64,000 nt of DNA from Streptomyces luteolifulvus (GTDB lineage: Bacteria > Actinomycetota > Actinomycetes > Streptomycetales > Streptomycetaceae), in contig NZ_VZRB01000006.1 of the NCBI RefSeq assembly GCF_008806595.1, forward strand, positions 284,881 through 348,880, written 5' to 3'. Shown here piece after piece: positions 36,614-44,134 of this stretch. A program made the position numbers and the translations under genes. Position 1 is the first letter of the stretch. Each line of letters starts with the position of its first letter. A model generated the notes under the pieces. The model was not told the DNA's origin. It searched no databases and saw nothing but the letters and a program-made list of their open reading frames with translations.

Positions 36614-38059
36614 TCAACACCCTCGCGTGCGCCGGGCCAGCTCGGTCTGGACCTCGGCGACGATGCGTTCGACGGGCAAGGTCGCGTCGACCGTCATGCC
36701 GGCCTCGTCCTCCTGCAATGGCTCCAGGTCCTCGAACTGTGAGGACACCAGGGACGCGGGCATGACGTGCGACTCTCTGCCGGCCACGCGGGCGGTGGCC
36801 AGGTCCTGGTCGAGGTCCAGGTGCACGAAGAACGCGTCGGGGCGGGCAACTCGCAGCATCTCGCGATGGATACGTCTGAGCGCGGAGCACGTGATCACCA
36901 GCCCTTCCTCCGAGCCCGCCGCACGCATACGGCCCGCGATGGCGGCAAGCCATGGGCTGCAGCTGCTGTCGTCGAGACGGGTGCCGTTCCGCAACGACTC
37001 CAGGTTGCGCGGGGGATGGAAGCGGTCGCCCTCCTCGAACGGCACCCTGAGCGACTCCGCCAAGTACGGGCCCACAGTGGTCTTGCCGCATCCACTTGCC
37101 CCCATGACGACGACGGGGGCGCGCCGGGCACGGATCAACGAGGCCAGGGCGTCCTGGAAGCCGGCTCGATGAGCGGCCGGCAGGCCGTTGGTATTGAACT
37201 GGTCCAGACCCGCCCGAAGATGGTCGAGCACGACGGGATCCTGCAGTCTCCCGCCGCGGATCTCCGCGAGGATGGCCTCCGCGAAAGCCTCCGCGGCCGC
37301 CGCCAGGCCCTGGTCGACGGCGTAAGCCAGCCCCATGTGCAGCCACATGGCGATCGGCTGCGGCCGCGTGGGATAACTCTGTACGGTGTCGGCGCCGACA
37401 ACAGCGCGCGCCGGCGAGACCATCTCCTCCTGGTGACCGCCCGCCCAGTCCCGGTCGATCCGGTGATTCAACGCCATGACGACCGGGTGGGAAAGACGCA
37501 GGAACAGCTCGTTGCGCGAGCCGGCGAGCAGGGTGCGATGGAAGGCTGCATCGACGTCCCGGAAGCGCTGCCGGACAGCGGCTCCGTCCTTCGGCTCCGC
37601 AAAGTCCTCGTCCTCGCTGAGGGCGAGCAAGGTGCGGGCCTGGCTGGTGAGGTCGTGGCAGATCTCCGCGGATCTGCTCAGGGCTGCCAGCCTGGCCGCC
37701 CGGGGCTCGATCACCTCCCGCAGCTCCGTGAGTGACCGCATCTGGCTGTCGGGGGCCACCTCCAGACGCCACGCGATGACGTCGGGGTCCAGCAGATCCC
37801 ACCGTTCCAGTGCCTGAACCGTGGCTCCGATCCGCGGCTGCAGATTGATCAGGCCCTTCTGATGCAGCGTCTGCAGTGCCTCGCGGGCCATGGGCCGGGT
37901 GACCCCGCATTCGTGCATGACGGCTTCCACGGTCAGGTGCTGGTCGCGGGGCTTGCCGCCTTCCACGATCTGGCAGCCCAGTCGCTCCACCACCTTGGCG
38001 GTCGAGCCCCGTAAAACGTCCTCGGAATCCACGGGAGGGTCCAATTCGGGACCAGTCAT
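36614..38059 (-). CDS. GntR/FCD transcriptional regulator fused to gluconokinase
   Basis: 481 residues in one uninterrupted frame. Residues 20-82 are a GntR winged helix (LTVEAVMHECGVTRPMAREALQTL). Residues about 105-285 are an FCD ligand-binding domain with candidate metal ligands D170, H174 and H241. Residues 314-480 are a GntK-type gluconokinase: Walker A GASGCGKTT (320-328), EGDRFHPPRNLESLRNGTRLDD, CSALRRIHREMLR, and LVSSQFEDLEPLQEDE. It should repress genes through the FCD domain and phosphorylate gluconate to 6-phosphogluconate. These activities normally come from separate proteins. Leu16 is a TTA codon (38012-38014), so translation may depend on the bldA tRNA. No gluconate transporter is adjacent. 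Confidence 0.88.
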   Translation of the reverse strand: MTGPELDPPVDSEDVLRGSTAKVVERLGCQIVEGGKPRDQHLTVEAVMHECGVTRPMAREALQTLHQKGLINLQPRIGATVQALERWDLLDPDVIAWRLEVAPDSQMRSLTELREVIEPRAARLAALSRSAEICHDLTSQARTLLALSEDEDFAEPKDGAAVRQRFRDVDAAFHRTLLAGSRNELFLRLSHPVVMALNHRIDRDWAGGHQEEMVSPARAVVGADTVQSYPTRPQPIAMWLHMGLAYAVDQGLAAAAEAFAEAILAEIRGGRLQDPVVLDHLRAGLDQFNTNGLPAAHRAGFQDALASLIRARRAPVVVMGASGCGKTTVGPYLAESLRVPFEEGDRFHPPRNLESLRNGTRLDDSSCSPWLAAIAGRMRAAGSEEGLVITCSALRRIHREMLRVARPDAFFVHLDLDQDLATARVAGRESHVMPASLVSSQFEDLEPLQEDEAGMTVDATLPVERIVAEVQTELARRTRGC

Positions 38060-38391
38060 GGCAGGGATGCTATGTCACAGTGCCGCTCTAGTCAGCAGTC
38101 CGCCCACCGCAATCAGAAGCACAGACGGCTCGCCGGGCGCACGCCGGAGCGCACATCTGTCGTGTGTCTGCCCGGTGCCTGCTCTCATGCCCCTTCACGG
38201 CGAGTGATGACATATCAGAAGCCTTCTCTGATCTAACTCATATGGCTATGGTGGTCACTCATTCGAGATGTTTCGGTGGCACCGGGCACGGCCAGGGTGA
38301 GTCGCAGCTGACGTCACCAGGCCGGTGTCGGTGCGCGGCAGCCGACTCAGGGCTGCCTCATCCCGTCCTGACGCAGTTGCAGGAGAGCCGT
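38060..38391. promoter_or_regulatory. 332-bp divergent intergenic region with inverted repeat ATCAGA-N7-TCTGAT
   Basis: The inverted repeat is at 38214-38232, in an AT-richer patch (catatcagaag ... gatctaactcatatgg) roughly midway between the GntR-kinase start and the small membrane gene. It could be the regulator's operator. I see no other gene or RNA here. Confidence 0.4.
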
Positions 38392-38595
38392 ATGTCCGAA
38401 CCGACCTCGCCCACGCCCACGCCCCCGCCGGAGCGGCTGTCCTTGCGCTGGGCTCTCATTCTCTTAGCCTCGGTAGTGGCCGGACTGTTGGCCGGGCTGC
38501 TGACCTACGCCCAGTCGGGCAACTGGCCCGGGTCGCTCCTGGCCGCACTCGGCGCGAGCGCCGCGGCACTCGTAGGCCTTCCGCTCCTGCTCTGA
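38392..38595 (+). CDS. Small two-helix membrane protein with a TTA codon
   Basis: 67 residues. The ATG at 38392 has AGGAG ten bases upstream. A Pro-rich N-terminus (TSPTPTPPPERLSLR) leads into two hydrophobic helices (about 20-40 and 48-66) ending LVGLPLLL. Leu25 is encoded by TTA (38464-38466), rare in Streptomyces and dependent on bldA tRNA. Longer in-frame starts exist upstream but lack hydrophobic or coding character. Function unknown. Confidence 0.72.
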   Translation: MSEPTSPTPTPPPERLSLRWALILLASVVAGLLAGLLTYAQSGNWPGSLLAALGASAAALVGLPLLL

Positions 38596-38649
38596 GGCGC
38601 AGACGGCCATCGCTCAGTCATCGGGCAGCCGTCGGACCCTGGTGCTTTC

Positions 38650-39126
38650 ATGGGTGGCATGACCAGCAGAAGCGTCGTCGTCGAGCGCCGTATCGCCGCA
38701 GGTCAGGGGCTTGTCTGGGAGGCCCTGACCGACCCCGGGGGCATGGAACACGTCCTCAGCAGCGTCTCGAACGTCGAAGTCCTCACGGACGGGGACTTCG
38801 GCGTCGGCACGCGGTGGCGGGAGACCCGGCGCATGTTCGGCAAGGACACCACCGAGGAGATGTGGGTGACCGCCAGCGAACCACCCGCGCGGTACGTCGT
38901 GGAGGCCGAGTCGCATGGCACCCATTACGTCTCGGAGTGGCAGTTGCAGGCGGAAGGCCCGTCGGCGACGACGGTCCGCATGACGTTCACTGCCACGGCA
39001 CACGGTGGTGGGATCACCGGCCTGCTCGCCAAGGTGATGGGCGGCGTTGGGTCACGGGTCGTGAGCAAGGCCATCGCCAGGGACCTCGACGAGGTTGCCG
39101 CGGCGATCGAGGCGCGCCGCGGCTGA
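38650..39126 (+). CDS. SRPBCC (START/Bet v1-like) family protein
   Basis: 158 residues. Start SVVVERRIAAGQGLVWEALTDPGGMEHVLSSVSNVEVL is the usual first strand and helix of polyketide-cyclase/Bet-v1 folds. GVGTRWRETRRMFGKDTTEEMWVTASEPP and a C-terminal long helix (VVSKAIARDLDEVAAAIEAR) complete the hydrophobic-pocket fold. The ATG at 38659 is an alternative start. Such proteins bind lipids or polyketides. A catalytic role cannot be assigned. Confidence 0.85.
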   Translation: MGGMTSRSVVVERRIAAGQGLVWEALTDPGGMEHVLSSVSNVEVLTDGDFGVGTRWRETRRMFGKDTTEEMWVTASEPPARYVVEAESHGTHYVSEWQLQAEGPSATTVRMTFTATAHGGGITGLLAKVMGGVGSRVVSKAIARDLDEVAAAIEARRG

Positions 39127-39244
39127 ACTGCCACCCGGAAACCGACTCGTGGCCCGGGTTGGGCTGACGTACACGGCAAGGTGGCGGAACCCGCCGCCGG
39201 GACCCTCCGGTTCGGAGGAGCGCTTCCCAGTAGAAGATGTGGAG

Positions 39245-39658
39245 ATGGACGAAGACGAGAGTCTGCACCGCTACGGACTGCGCCCCGACGGCTCGAGCCT
39301 CGACGAAGTACGAAGCTTGCTCAGCGACCACGTCCGGCTGGAACAAGAAGCTCAGGGCAACGGCGACACGGAGTTGATGAAGCTGTGCTGCGTGCAGTTG
39401 TTCAACGCCGGCTCGCTCGACGACGTACTGCTCATCTGGCAGGCCAAGTCCGCCGGCATGGACGCCGACTGCTCGATCGACATCCAGTTGCTGTGCGGCA
39501 GCGGACTGGCGAGGACCAAGTCGTACCTCTTGGGCAAGCGTCTGCCCGAAGCGGATGCGGCCCTGCAACGCCTGCTCCAGTGCGAAGCCGTCGGCGACTT
39601 CGAGGACTTCTCCACCGAAGCACAGTCCGCTCAGTACGCCGCCTACTATGCGCCGTAG
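39245..39658 (+). CDS. Conserved hypothetical protein, helical-repeat-like
   Basis: 137 residues starting MDEDESLHRYGLRP (a GTG two codons earlier is possible). Soluble and acidic, with a helix-rich pattern: SLDEVRSLLSDHVRLEQEAQGNGDTELMKLCCVQLFNAGSLDDVLLIWQAKSAGMDADCSIDIQLLCG. It contains four Cys residues. It resembles a family seen repeatedly in Streptomyces genomes, sometimes near toxin or contact-system genes, but I cannot assign a function. Confidence 0.7.
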   Translation: MDEDESLHRYGLRPDGSSLDEVRSLLSDHVRLEQEAQGNGDTELMKLCCVQLFNAGSLDDVLLIWQAKSAGMDADCSIDIQLLCGSGLARTKSYLLGKRLPEADAALQRLLQCEAVGDFEDFSTEAQSAQYAAYYAP

Positions 39659-39763
39659 AAAAGCGACGGCGCGTGCCCCGTATGGACCAGTCCCGGTCGC
39701 GCCCCTCCCCTTCCGGTGCGAGTCTCGATTCATGATCGGGAAACCGTTTGGGAGTTGAGCCGC

Positions 39764-40450
39764 ATGATGCCTGTCAGCGTGTCACCTGTGCGTATCGAGG
39801 CGTCTCTCGACCCTCGGCTGTCCAGATGGCTGTGGCTGGTGAAGTGGCTCCTGGCCATCCCGCACTACATCGTGCTGTTCTTCCTGTGGATCGCGTTCTT
39901 CTTCGTGACCGTCGTCGCGTTCTTCGCCATCCTGTTCACCGGCCAGTACCCACGGACCCTGTTCGACTTCAATGTCGGCGTGATGCGCTGGAACTGGCGG
40001 GTCACCTATTACGCCCACACCGCGCTCGGCACGGACCAGTACCCGCCGTTCACGCTCGCGGACGTGCCGGACTACCCGGCGCATTTCGACGTCGCCTATC
40101 CGGAGCGTCTCTCGCGCGGTCTGGTCCTGGTGAAGTGGTGGCTGCTGGCGATCCCGCAGTACATCGTGGTCGGGGTGTTCGCCGGTGGCTGGGGCTGGGC
40201 GGACGACGACGGCTGGCGTGGCGGCGGGGGTCTGATCGCCTTCCTCTCTCTGGTCGCCGTGGTCATTCTGCTGTTCACCGCCCGGTACCCGGTTCACCTT
40301 TTCGACTTCCTGCTCGGTCTGGCCCGCTGGGTGGCGCGGGTGGCTGCCTACGCCGCGCTGATGACCGATCAGTACCCGCCGTTCCGCCTGGACATGGGCG
40401 GGACCGACCCTGCCGTCCCGCCCGCATCCCCGCTCACCAAGACCCCCTAG
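39764..40450 (+). CDS. DUF4389 membrane protein with two tandem repeats
   Basis: 228 residues from the ATG at 39764 (GGGAG upstream). It contains two copies of the DUF4389 unit. The first has [18 protein letters not shown] ... [12 protein letters not shown] ... [10 protein letters not shown]. The second has [18 protein letters not shown] ... [12 protein letters not shown] ... [10 protein letters not shown]. Each unit has two membrane helices and a conserved W-Y-YPPF end. A Gly/Asp/Trp loop lies between the second unit's helices. Such proteins are small integral membrane proteins of unknown role. Confidence 0.88.
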   Translation: MMPVSVSPVRIEASLDPRLSRWLWLVKWLLAIPHYIVLFFLWIAFFFVTVVAFFAILFTGQYPRTLFDFNVGVMRWNWRVTYYAHTALGTDQYPPFTLADVPDYPAHFDVAYPERLSRGLVLVKWWLLAIPQYIVVGVFAGGWGWADDDGWRGGGGLIAFLSLVAVVILLFTARYPVHLFDFLLGLARWVARVAAYAALMTDQYPPFRLDMGGTDPAVPPASPLTKTP

Positions 40451-40526
40451 GCCCGCCTGGGCCCGCCCACGCCCTGTCGCGGCTCCCGGACCTTCTCCGC
40501 CGGGAACTCCTGCCACGTGGGAGGGA

Positions 40527-40910
40527 TCAGCCTCCGCTGCCGTACGGCCTGGTCAGGATCTCCAGCCTGTGGCCGTTCGGGTCGTCGAAGTACGCGCCCC
40601 TGCCGCCGTCGTTGCGGTTGATCGCTCCGGGACGGCTGTGGAACGGGTCCGCCCAGTAGGTCAGGCCCGCCTCCTCGATGCGGGCGAATATCGTGTCGAA
40701 GTCCTCCTCCGACACGAGGAACGCGTAGTGCTGGGGGGTGATGGTCCCGGACGTCTCCATGAAGTCCAGGGTCACGCCGTTGGGGATCTCGACCGGGATG
40801 AACGGGCCGTACTGGGGGCTCACGTCCAGCCCCAGGATCTCGGCGAGGAAGCGGGCCGACGCCTCCTTGTCGTGCGCGGCGACGATGGTGTGGTTCAGCT
40901 GAACGGTCAT
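40527..40910 (-). CDS. VOC family (glyoxalase/bleomycin resistance-like) protein
   Basis: 127 residues forming two beta-alpha-beta-beta-beta units: LNHTIVAAHDKEASARFLAEILGL and HYAFLVSEEDFDTIFARIEEAGL ... YFDDPNGHRLEILTRPYG. Candidate metal residues are H7, H61 and the Glu in RLEILT. It could be a dioxygenase, an isomerase or a drug-binding protein; the specificity is not readable. A perfect hairpin separates it from the upstream alcohol dehydrogenase gene. Confidence 0.87.
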   Translation of the reverse strand: MTVQLNHTIVAAHDKEASARFLAEILGLDVSPQYGPFIPVEIPNGVTLDFMETSGTITPQHYAFLVSEEDFDTIFARIEEAGLTYWADPFHSRPGAINRNDGGRGAYFDDPNGHRLEILTRPYGSGG

Positions 40911-40940
40911 CGTATGGACCTCCCGTACTCAACATACTCC

Positions 40941-40977
40941 GGGCCCTGATGAGGCAAGCCTTGCCTCATCAGGGCCC
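40941..40977 (-). terminator. Perfect 17-bp stem, 3-base loop hairpin
   Basis: GGGCCCTGATGAGGCAA (40941-40957) pairs exactly with 40961-40977. It lies after the adh stop and before the VOC start, both on the minus strand, so it best fits an adh terminator. The core TGAGGCAAGGCTTGCCTCA (minus strand) also resembles a DtxR/DmdR-type iron box at 13 of 19 positions, so an operator role is a possible alternative. Confidence 0.75.
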
Positions 40978-41023
40978 AAAGCGGCCGGGGCCGGGGCGTC
41001 CGGGGCCGGGACGTCCGGGGGCG

Positions 41024-42064
41024 TCAGATCGTCGCGGCGTCGATCACGAACCGGTACCGCACATCACTGGCCAGCACCCGCTCGTACGCCTCGTTGATCT
41101 CGGACGCCCCGATCAGCTCGATCTCCGCGCCGAAGCCGTGCTCGGCGCAGAAGTCCAGCATCTCCTGGGTCTCCCTGATGCCGCCGATGCCGGAGCCGGC
41201 GAGGGTCTTGCGGCCGCCGATCACCGAGAACAGGTTGAGGCGGACCGGCTCCTCGGGCGCGCCGACGTTCACGAAGGCGCCGTCCGTCTTCAGCAGGGAC
41301 AGGAAGGTGTCCAGGTTCAGCGGCGCCGAGACCGTCGAAAGGATCAGGTCGAAGGTGCCGCGCAGTTCCTCGAAGGTCTTCGGGTCGCTGGTCGCGTAGT
41401 AGTGGTCCGCGCCCAGCTTCAGGCCGTCCTCCTTCTTGCGCAGGGACTGCGAGAGCACCGTGACCTCCGCGCCCAGCGCGTGTGCGATCTTCACACCCAT
41501 GTGGCCGAGGCCGCCCATGCCGACGACGGCGACCTTCTTGCCGGGGCCGGCGTTCCAGTGCTTCAGCGGGGAGTACGTGGTGATGCCGGCGCACAGCAGC
41601 GGCGCGGCCTCGTCCAGCTTCAGCCCCTCGGGGATGCGGACGACGAAGTTCTCGTCGACGACGATCTTCTCGGCGTAGCCGCCGTAGGTAGGCTCGCCGT
41701 TCTTGTCGAGGGCGTTGTACGTGCCGACGGCGCCGCCGGTGCAGTACTGCTCCAGGCCGGCCTTGCAGTTCTCGCACGCGCGGCAGGAGTCGACCAGGCA
41801 GCCGACGCCCACGCGGTCGCCGACGGCGAACCCGGTGACACCGGGGCCGACCTCGGAGACGATGCCCGCGATCTCGTGGCCGGGGACCATGGGGAAGATC
41901 GCCTCGCCCCAGCCTTCCCGTGCCTGGTGGATGTCGGAGTGGCAGATGCCGGCGAACTTGATGTCGATCAGGACGTCGAACTCACCGACCGGCCGGCGCT
42001 CGATGGTGGTGCGCTCCAGCGGAGCCTTGGCGGCGGGTGCGGCGTACGCAGCAACAGTGGTCAT
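41024..42064 (-). CDS. Zinc-dependent NAD(P)-linked alcohol/aldehyde reductase (YahK/CAD-type MDR)
   Basis: 346 residues, medium-chain dehydrogenase. Catalytic zinc ligands are in GICHSDIH and GHEIAG. The structural zinc loop is [18 protein letters not shown] (four Cys). The Rossmann motif [15 protein letters not shown] is intact, and [19 protein letters not shown] is typical of the YahK/cinnamyl-alcohol-type subgroup, which prefers NADPH. It likely reduces a broad range of aldehydes. It is divergent from an XRE regulator gene (177 bases between). The 17-bp hairpin follows. Confidence 0.92.
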   Translation of the reverse strand: MTTVAAYAAPAAKAPLERTTIERRPVGEFDVLIDIKFAGICHSDIHQAREGWGEAIFPMVPGHEIAGIVSEVGPGVTGFAVGDRVGVGCLVDSCRACENCKAGLEQYCTGGAVGTYNALDKNGEPTYGGYAEKIVVDENFVVRIPEGLKLDEAAPLLCAGITTYSPLKHWNAGPGKKVAVVGMGGLGHMGVKIAHALGAEVTVLSQSLRKKEDGLKLGADHYYATSDPKTFEELRGTFDLILSTVSAPLNLDTFLSLLKTDGAFVNVGAPEEPVRLNLFSVIGGRKTLAGSGIGGIRETQEMLDFCAEHGFGAEIELIGASEINEAYERVLASDVRYRFVIDAATI

Positions 42065-42241
42065 GCCGGGGTTCTCCTAGCGGGATTCCGCGCCCGGCTG
42101 TCGTCTGCTGTCCGTCCGGGCACGACGTCCAGCCTGGCGAAGGGGCAAGGATTCACCCAGGCCACGGCTCTGCCTACGTTCGCTGTGCCTACCACTGGCG
42201 GGGTCAGGTTGGTCTGCGTACGACCGTGAATACTGGAGGGC

Positions 42242-43210
42242 ATGGACGCACCGCCCGATCCCGCACAGGAGCCCAGGCAGGCCGGCGTCGGTGGGGCCCT
42301 GGACCGGCGCGCCGAGCTGAGCGAGTTCCTGCGCACCCGGCGCGCCCGGCTGAAGCCGGAGGACGTCGGGCTGCCGCGGTTCGGGCGCCATCGCCGGGTG
42401 CCGGGGCTGCGCCGCGAGGAGCTGGCGCAGCTCGCCGGGGTGTCGGTGGCGTACTACACGCGGCTGGAGCAGGGCAACGGGCAGAACGTGTCCGCGGAGG
42501 TCCTCGACGCGATCGCGGGCGCTCTGCGGCTGAGCCAGGCCGAGCATGCGCATCTCATGCATCTGGCGAAGCCGAAGCAGCACAAGAAGAAGCCGGTGGG
42601 GCGTACGCAGCAGGTGCGGGGGCCGCTGCGGCAGCTGCTGGACACGCTGGACGGTGTTCCGGCCTACATCGCGGGCCGGCGTTCGGACGTCCTCGCGTGG
42701 AACCGGATGGCCGCGGCCGTCTTCGGGGACTGGGCCGGGCTGCCGGCGCAGGAGCGGAACTGGGCGCGGATGGTGTTCCTGAAGCCCGAGTACCGCGAGC
42801 TGTTCGTGGAGTGGGACCAGAAGGCGGCCGACATCGTGGCCTATCTGCGGATGGACGCCGGCTGCCATCCGGACGACCCGCAGCTGGCCGCACTGGTGGG
42901 TGAGCTGTCCTTGAAGAGCGAGGAGTTCCGGCGGCTGTGGGCCACGCATGACGTCAAGGAGAAGGGCCACGGGGTCAAGCGGCTGCGTCATCCGCTCGTC
43001 GGTGATCTGACGCTGTCGTTCGAGTCGTTCCGGCTGGCGGATGATCCGAACCAGAACCTGATCACGTACCACGCCGAACCAGGGTCCGCCTCGGCGGAGG
43101 CGCTGCGCCTGCTGGCGAGCTGGGGTGCGGATGCGACGCGCTCGGGGGCGACACGGTCGGGTGCGGGCGGGTCGCTGGGTGCTCCGCCCCCGGACCCCCG
43201 ATCGGCCTGA
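42242..43210 (+). CDS. XRE-family regulator with MmyB-like ligand-binding domain
   Basis: 322 residues. The helix-turn-helix is LRREELAQLAGVSVAYYTRLEQGNGQNVSAEVLDAIAGALRL (about residues 58-100). An MmyB-like PAS-type domain follows (VLAWNRMAAAVFGDW, YRELFVEWDQKAADIVAYLRM, KRLRHPLVGDLTLSFESFRLADDPNQNLITYHAEPGS), which often binds fatty acids. Such regulators are usually divergent from an oxidoreductase, as here with adh. Two direct TGCCTAC repeats 15 bases apart (42171, 42186) lie in the shared intergenic region. The last residues (GAPPPDPRSA) come from a dispersed intergenic repeat running into the gene. Confidence 0.9.
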   Translation: MDAPPDPAQEPRQAGVGGALDRRAELSEFLRTRRARLKPEDVGLPRFGRHRRVPGLRREELAQLAGVSVAYYTRLEQGNGQNVSAEVLDAIAGALRLSQAEHAHLMHLAKPKQHKKKPVGRTQQVRGPLRQLLDTLDGVPAYIAGRRSDVLAWNRMAAAVFGDWAGLPAQERNWARMVFLKPEYRELFVEWDQKAADIVAYLRMDAGCHPDDPQLAALVGELSLKSEEFRRLWATHDVKEKGHGVKRLRHPLVGDLTLSFESFRLADDPNQNLITYHAEPGSASAEALRLLASWGADATRSGATRSGAGGSLGAPPPDPRSA

Positions 43211-43242
43211 ACGGCCTCGCCTCGAACGCCGGACGGGCCGAC
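43184..43242. repeat. Dispersed Streptomyces-type intergenic repeat, copy A
   Basis: CCGCCCCCGGACCCCCGATC...CGCCGGACGGGCCGAC. It is nearly identical to 56075-56136 and partly to 59225-59254. It covers the end of the XRE gene and the space to the globin-fusion gene. Confidence 0.75.
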
Positions 43243-43271
43243 ATTGCCGTGACCGGCACATCAAGGCCACG

Positions 43272-44042
43272 TCACTGCTGGTACGGCGGCGCCGCCCCCC
43301 AGTTCCACTTCGGTACCGGCTGTTCCGCCGGGGGCTGAGCGTCCGGGCCCGAGAAGTACAGCGCCAGTCGGGTGCCCCACTCCACATAGGCGAGGAACGC
43401 CGAGCGGAACTCGGCGTCGGTGGGCAGGCCCGCCTCGTCCGCCGCGTCCTGGATGAGGTTGACCCAGCGGCGGCGCTGGGGCTCCGTGATGTTCTTGCCG
43501 AAGTGCTTGGCGACCATGTGGCCGTGGCCGCCCAGGTTCTCCGAGTAGGCGGCCGGGCCGCCGAAGACCTCGCCGAGCCAGAGCGCGACGTGCGAGGCGT
43601 GTTCGGGGGCCAGGCCGTCGAACACGGGCGCCAGGAGGTCGTCCTTCAGGACCTTGTCGTAGAAGAGGGAGGTCAGGCGGGAGAACGCCTCGGCTCCGCC
43701 CGCCCAGGAGTAGAGGGTGGGGACGGCGGAGCCCGTGCCGCGGACCGTCGTCGGTTTGTAGTGGCGCATCTCCTGGATGTCGCTGATGTAGGGGCGGATC
43801 TCGGCGAGGAAGCCGGGAAACAGCTCGGACTTGCGAAAGCCCTCCAGGTGGGCCTCGGTCGACGTCCAGGTGATGCGCAGGATGAAGTGCTCGAAGTCCT
43901 CCTCGCATCGGGTCAGCTCGTAGTCGACGCACTGCGGCGCGGCCGCGAGCTGGGCCGCGGCACGGGTGTAGGCGGCGAGGAACTCCGCCGACTGCTGCTC
44001 GGGGATGCGGTACCGGACGTATTCGACGGTCTCTGCAGTCAT
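43272..44042 (-). CDS. Antibiotic-biosynthesis-monooxygenase (ABM) domain fused to group II truncated haemoglobin
   Basis: 256 residues. Residues 1-100 form an ABM ferredoxin-like dimer domain (YVRYRIPEQQSAEFLAAYTRAA, CVDYELTRCEEDFEHFILRITWTS). Residues about 115-240 form a 2-on-2 globin of group II (LTSLFYDKVLKDDLLAPVFDGL). HMVAKHFGKNITE holds the likely proximal haem His, and RRRW supplies the family Trp in helix G. A chimera of this kind has been described in Streptomyces avermitilis. It may couple O2 or peroxide chemistry at haem with oxidation of an aromatic substrate. The start at 44042 is the ATG where the ABM domain begins. Confidence 0.9.
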   Translation of the reverse strand: MTAETVEYVRYRIPEQQSAEFLAAYTRAAAQLAAAPQCVDYELTRCEEDFEHFILRITWTSTEAHLEGFRKSELFPGFLAEIRPYISDIQEMRHYKPTTVRGTGSAVPTLYSWAGGAEAFSRLTSLFYDKVLKDDLLAPVFDGLAPEHASHVALWLGEVFGGPAAYSENLGGHGHMVAKHFGKNITEPQRRRWVNLIQDAADEAGLPTDAEFRSAFLAYVEWGTRLALYFSGPDAQPPAEQPVPKWNWGAAPPYQQ

Positions 44043-44059
44043 ACGCCCACACAAACACG

Positions 44060-44096
44060 AAGGGCCCGCCGGAGGCTGCACCTCCGGCGGGCCTTT
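44060..44096 (-). terminator. 16-bp stem terminator of the subtilisin gene
   Basis: AAGGGCCCGCCGGAGG (44060-44075) pairs with 44081-44096 with one G-U pair and a 5-base loop. It is 38 bases past the protease stop on the minus strand. Confidence 0.85.
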
Positions 44097-44134
44097 CGCT
44101 CAGCGCTCAGCGAACCCGGTCAGCAGACGAGGGT

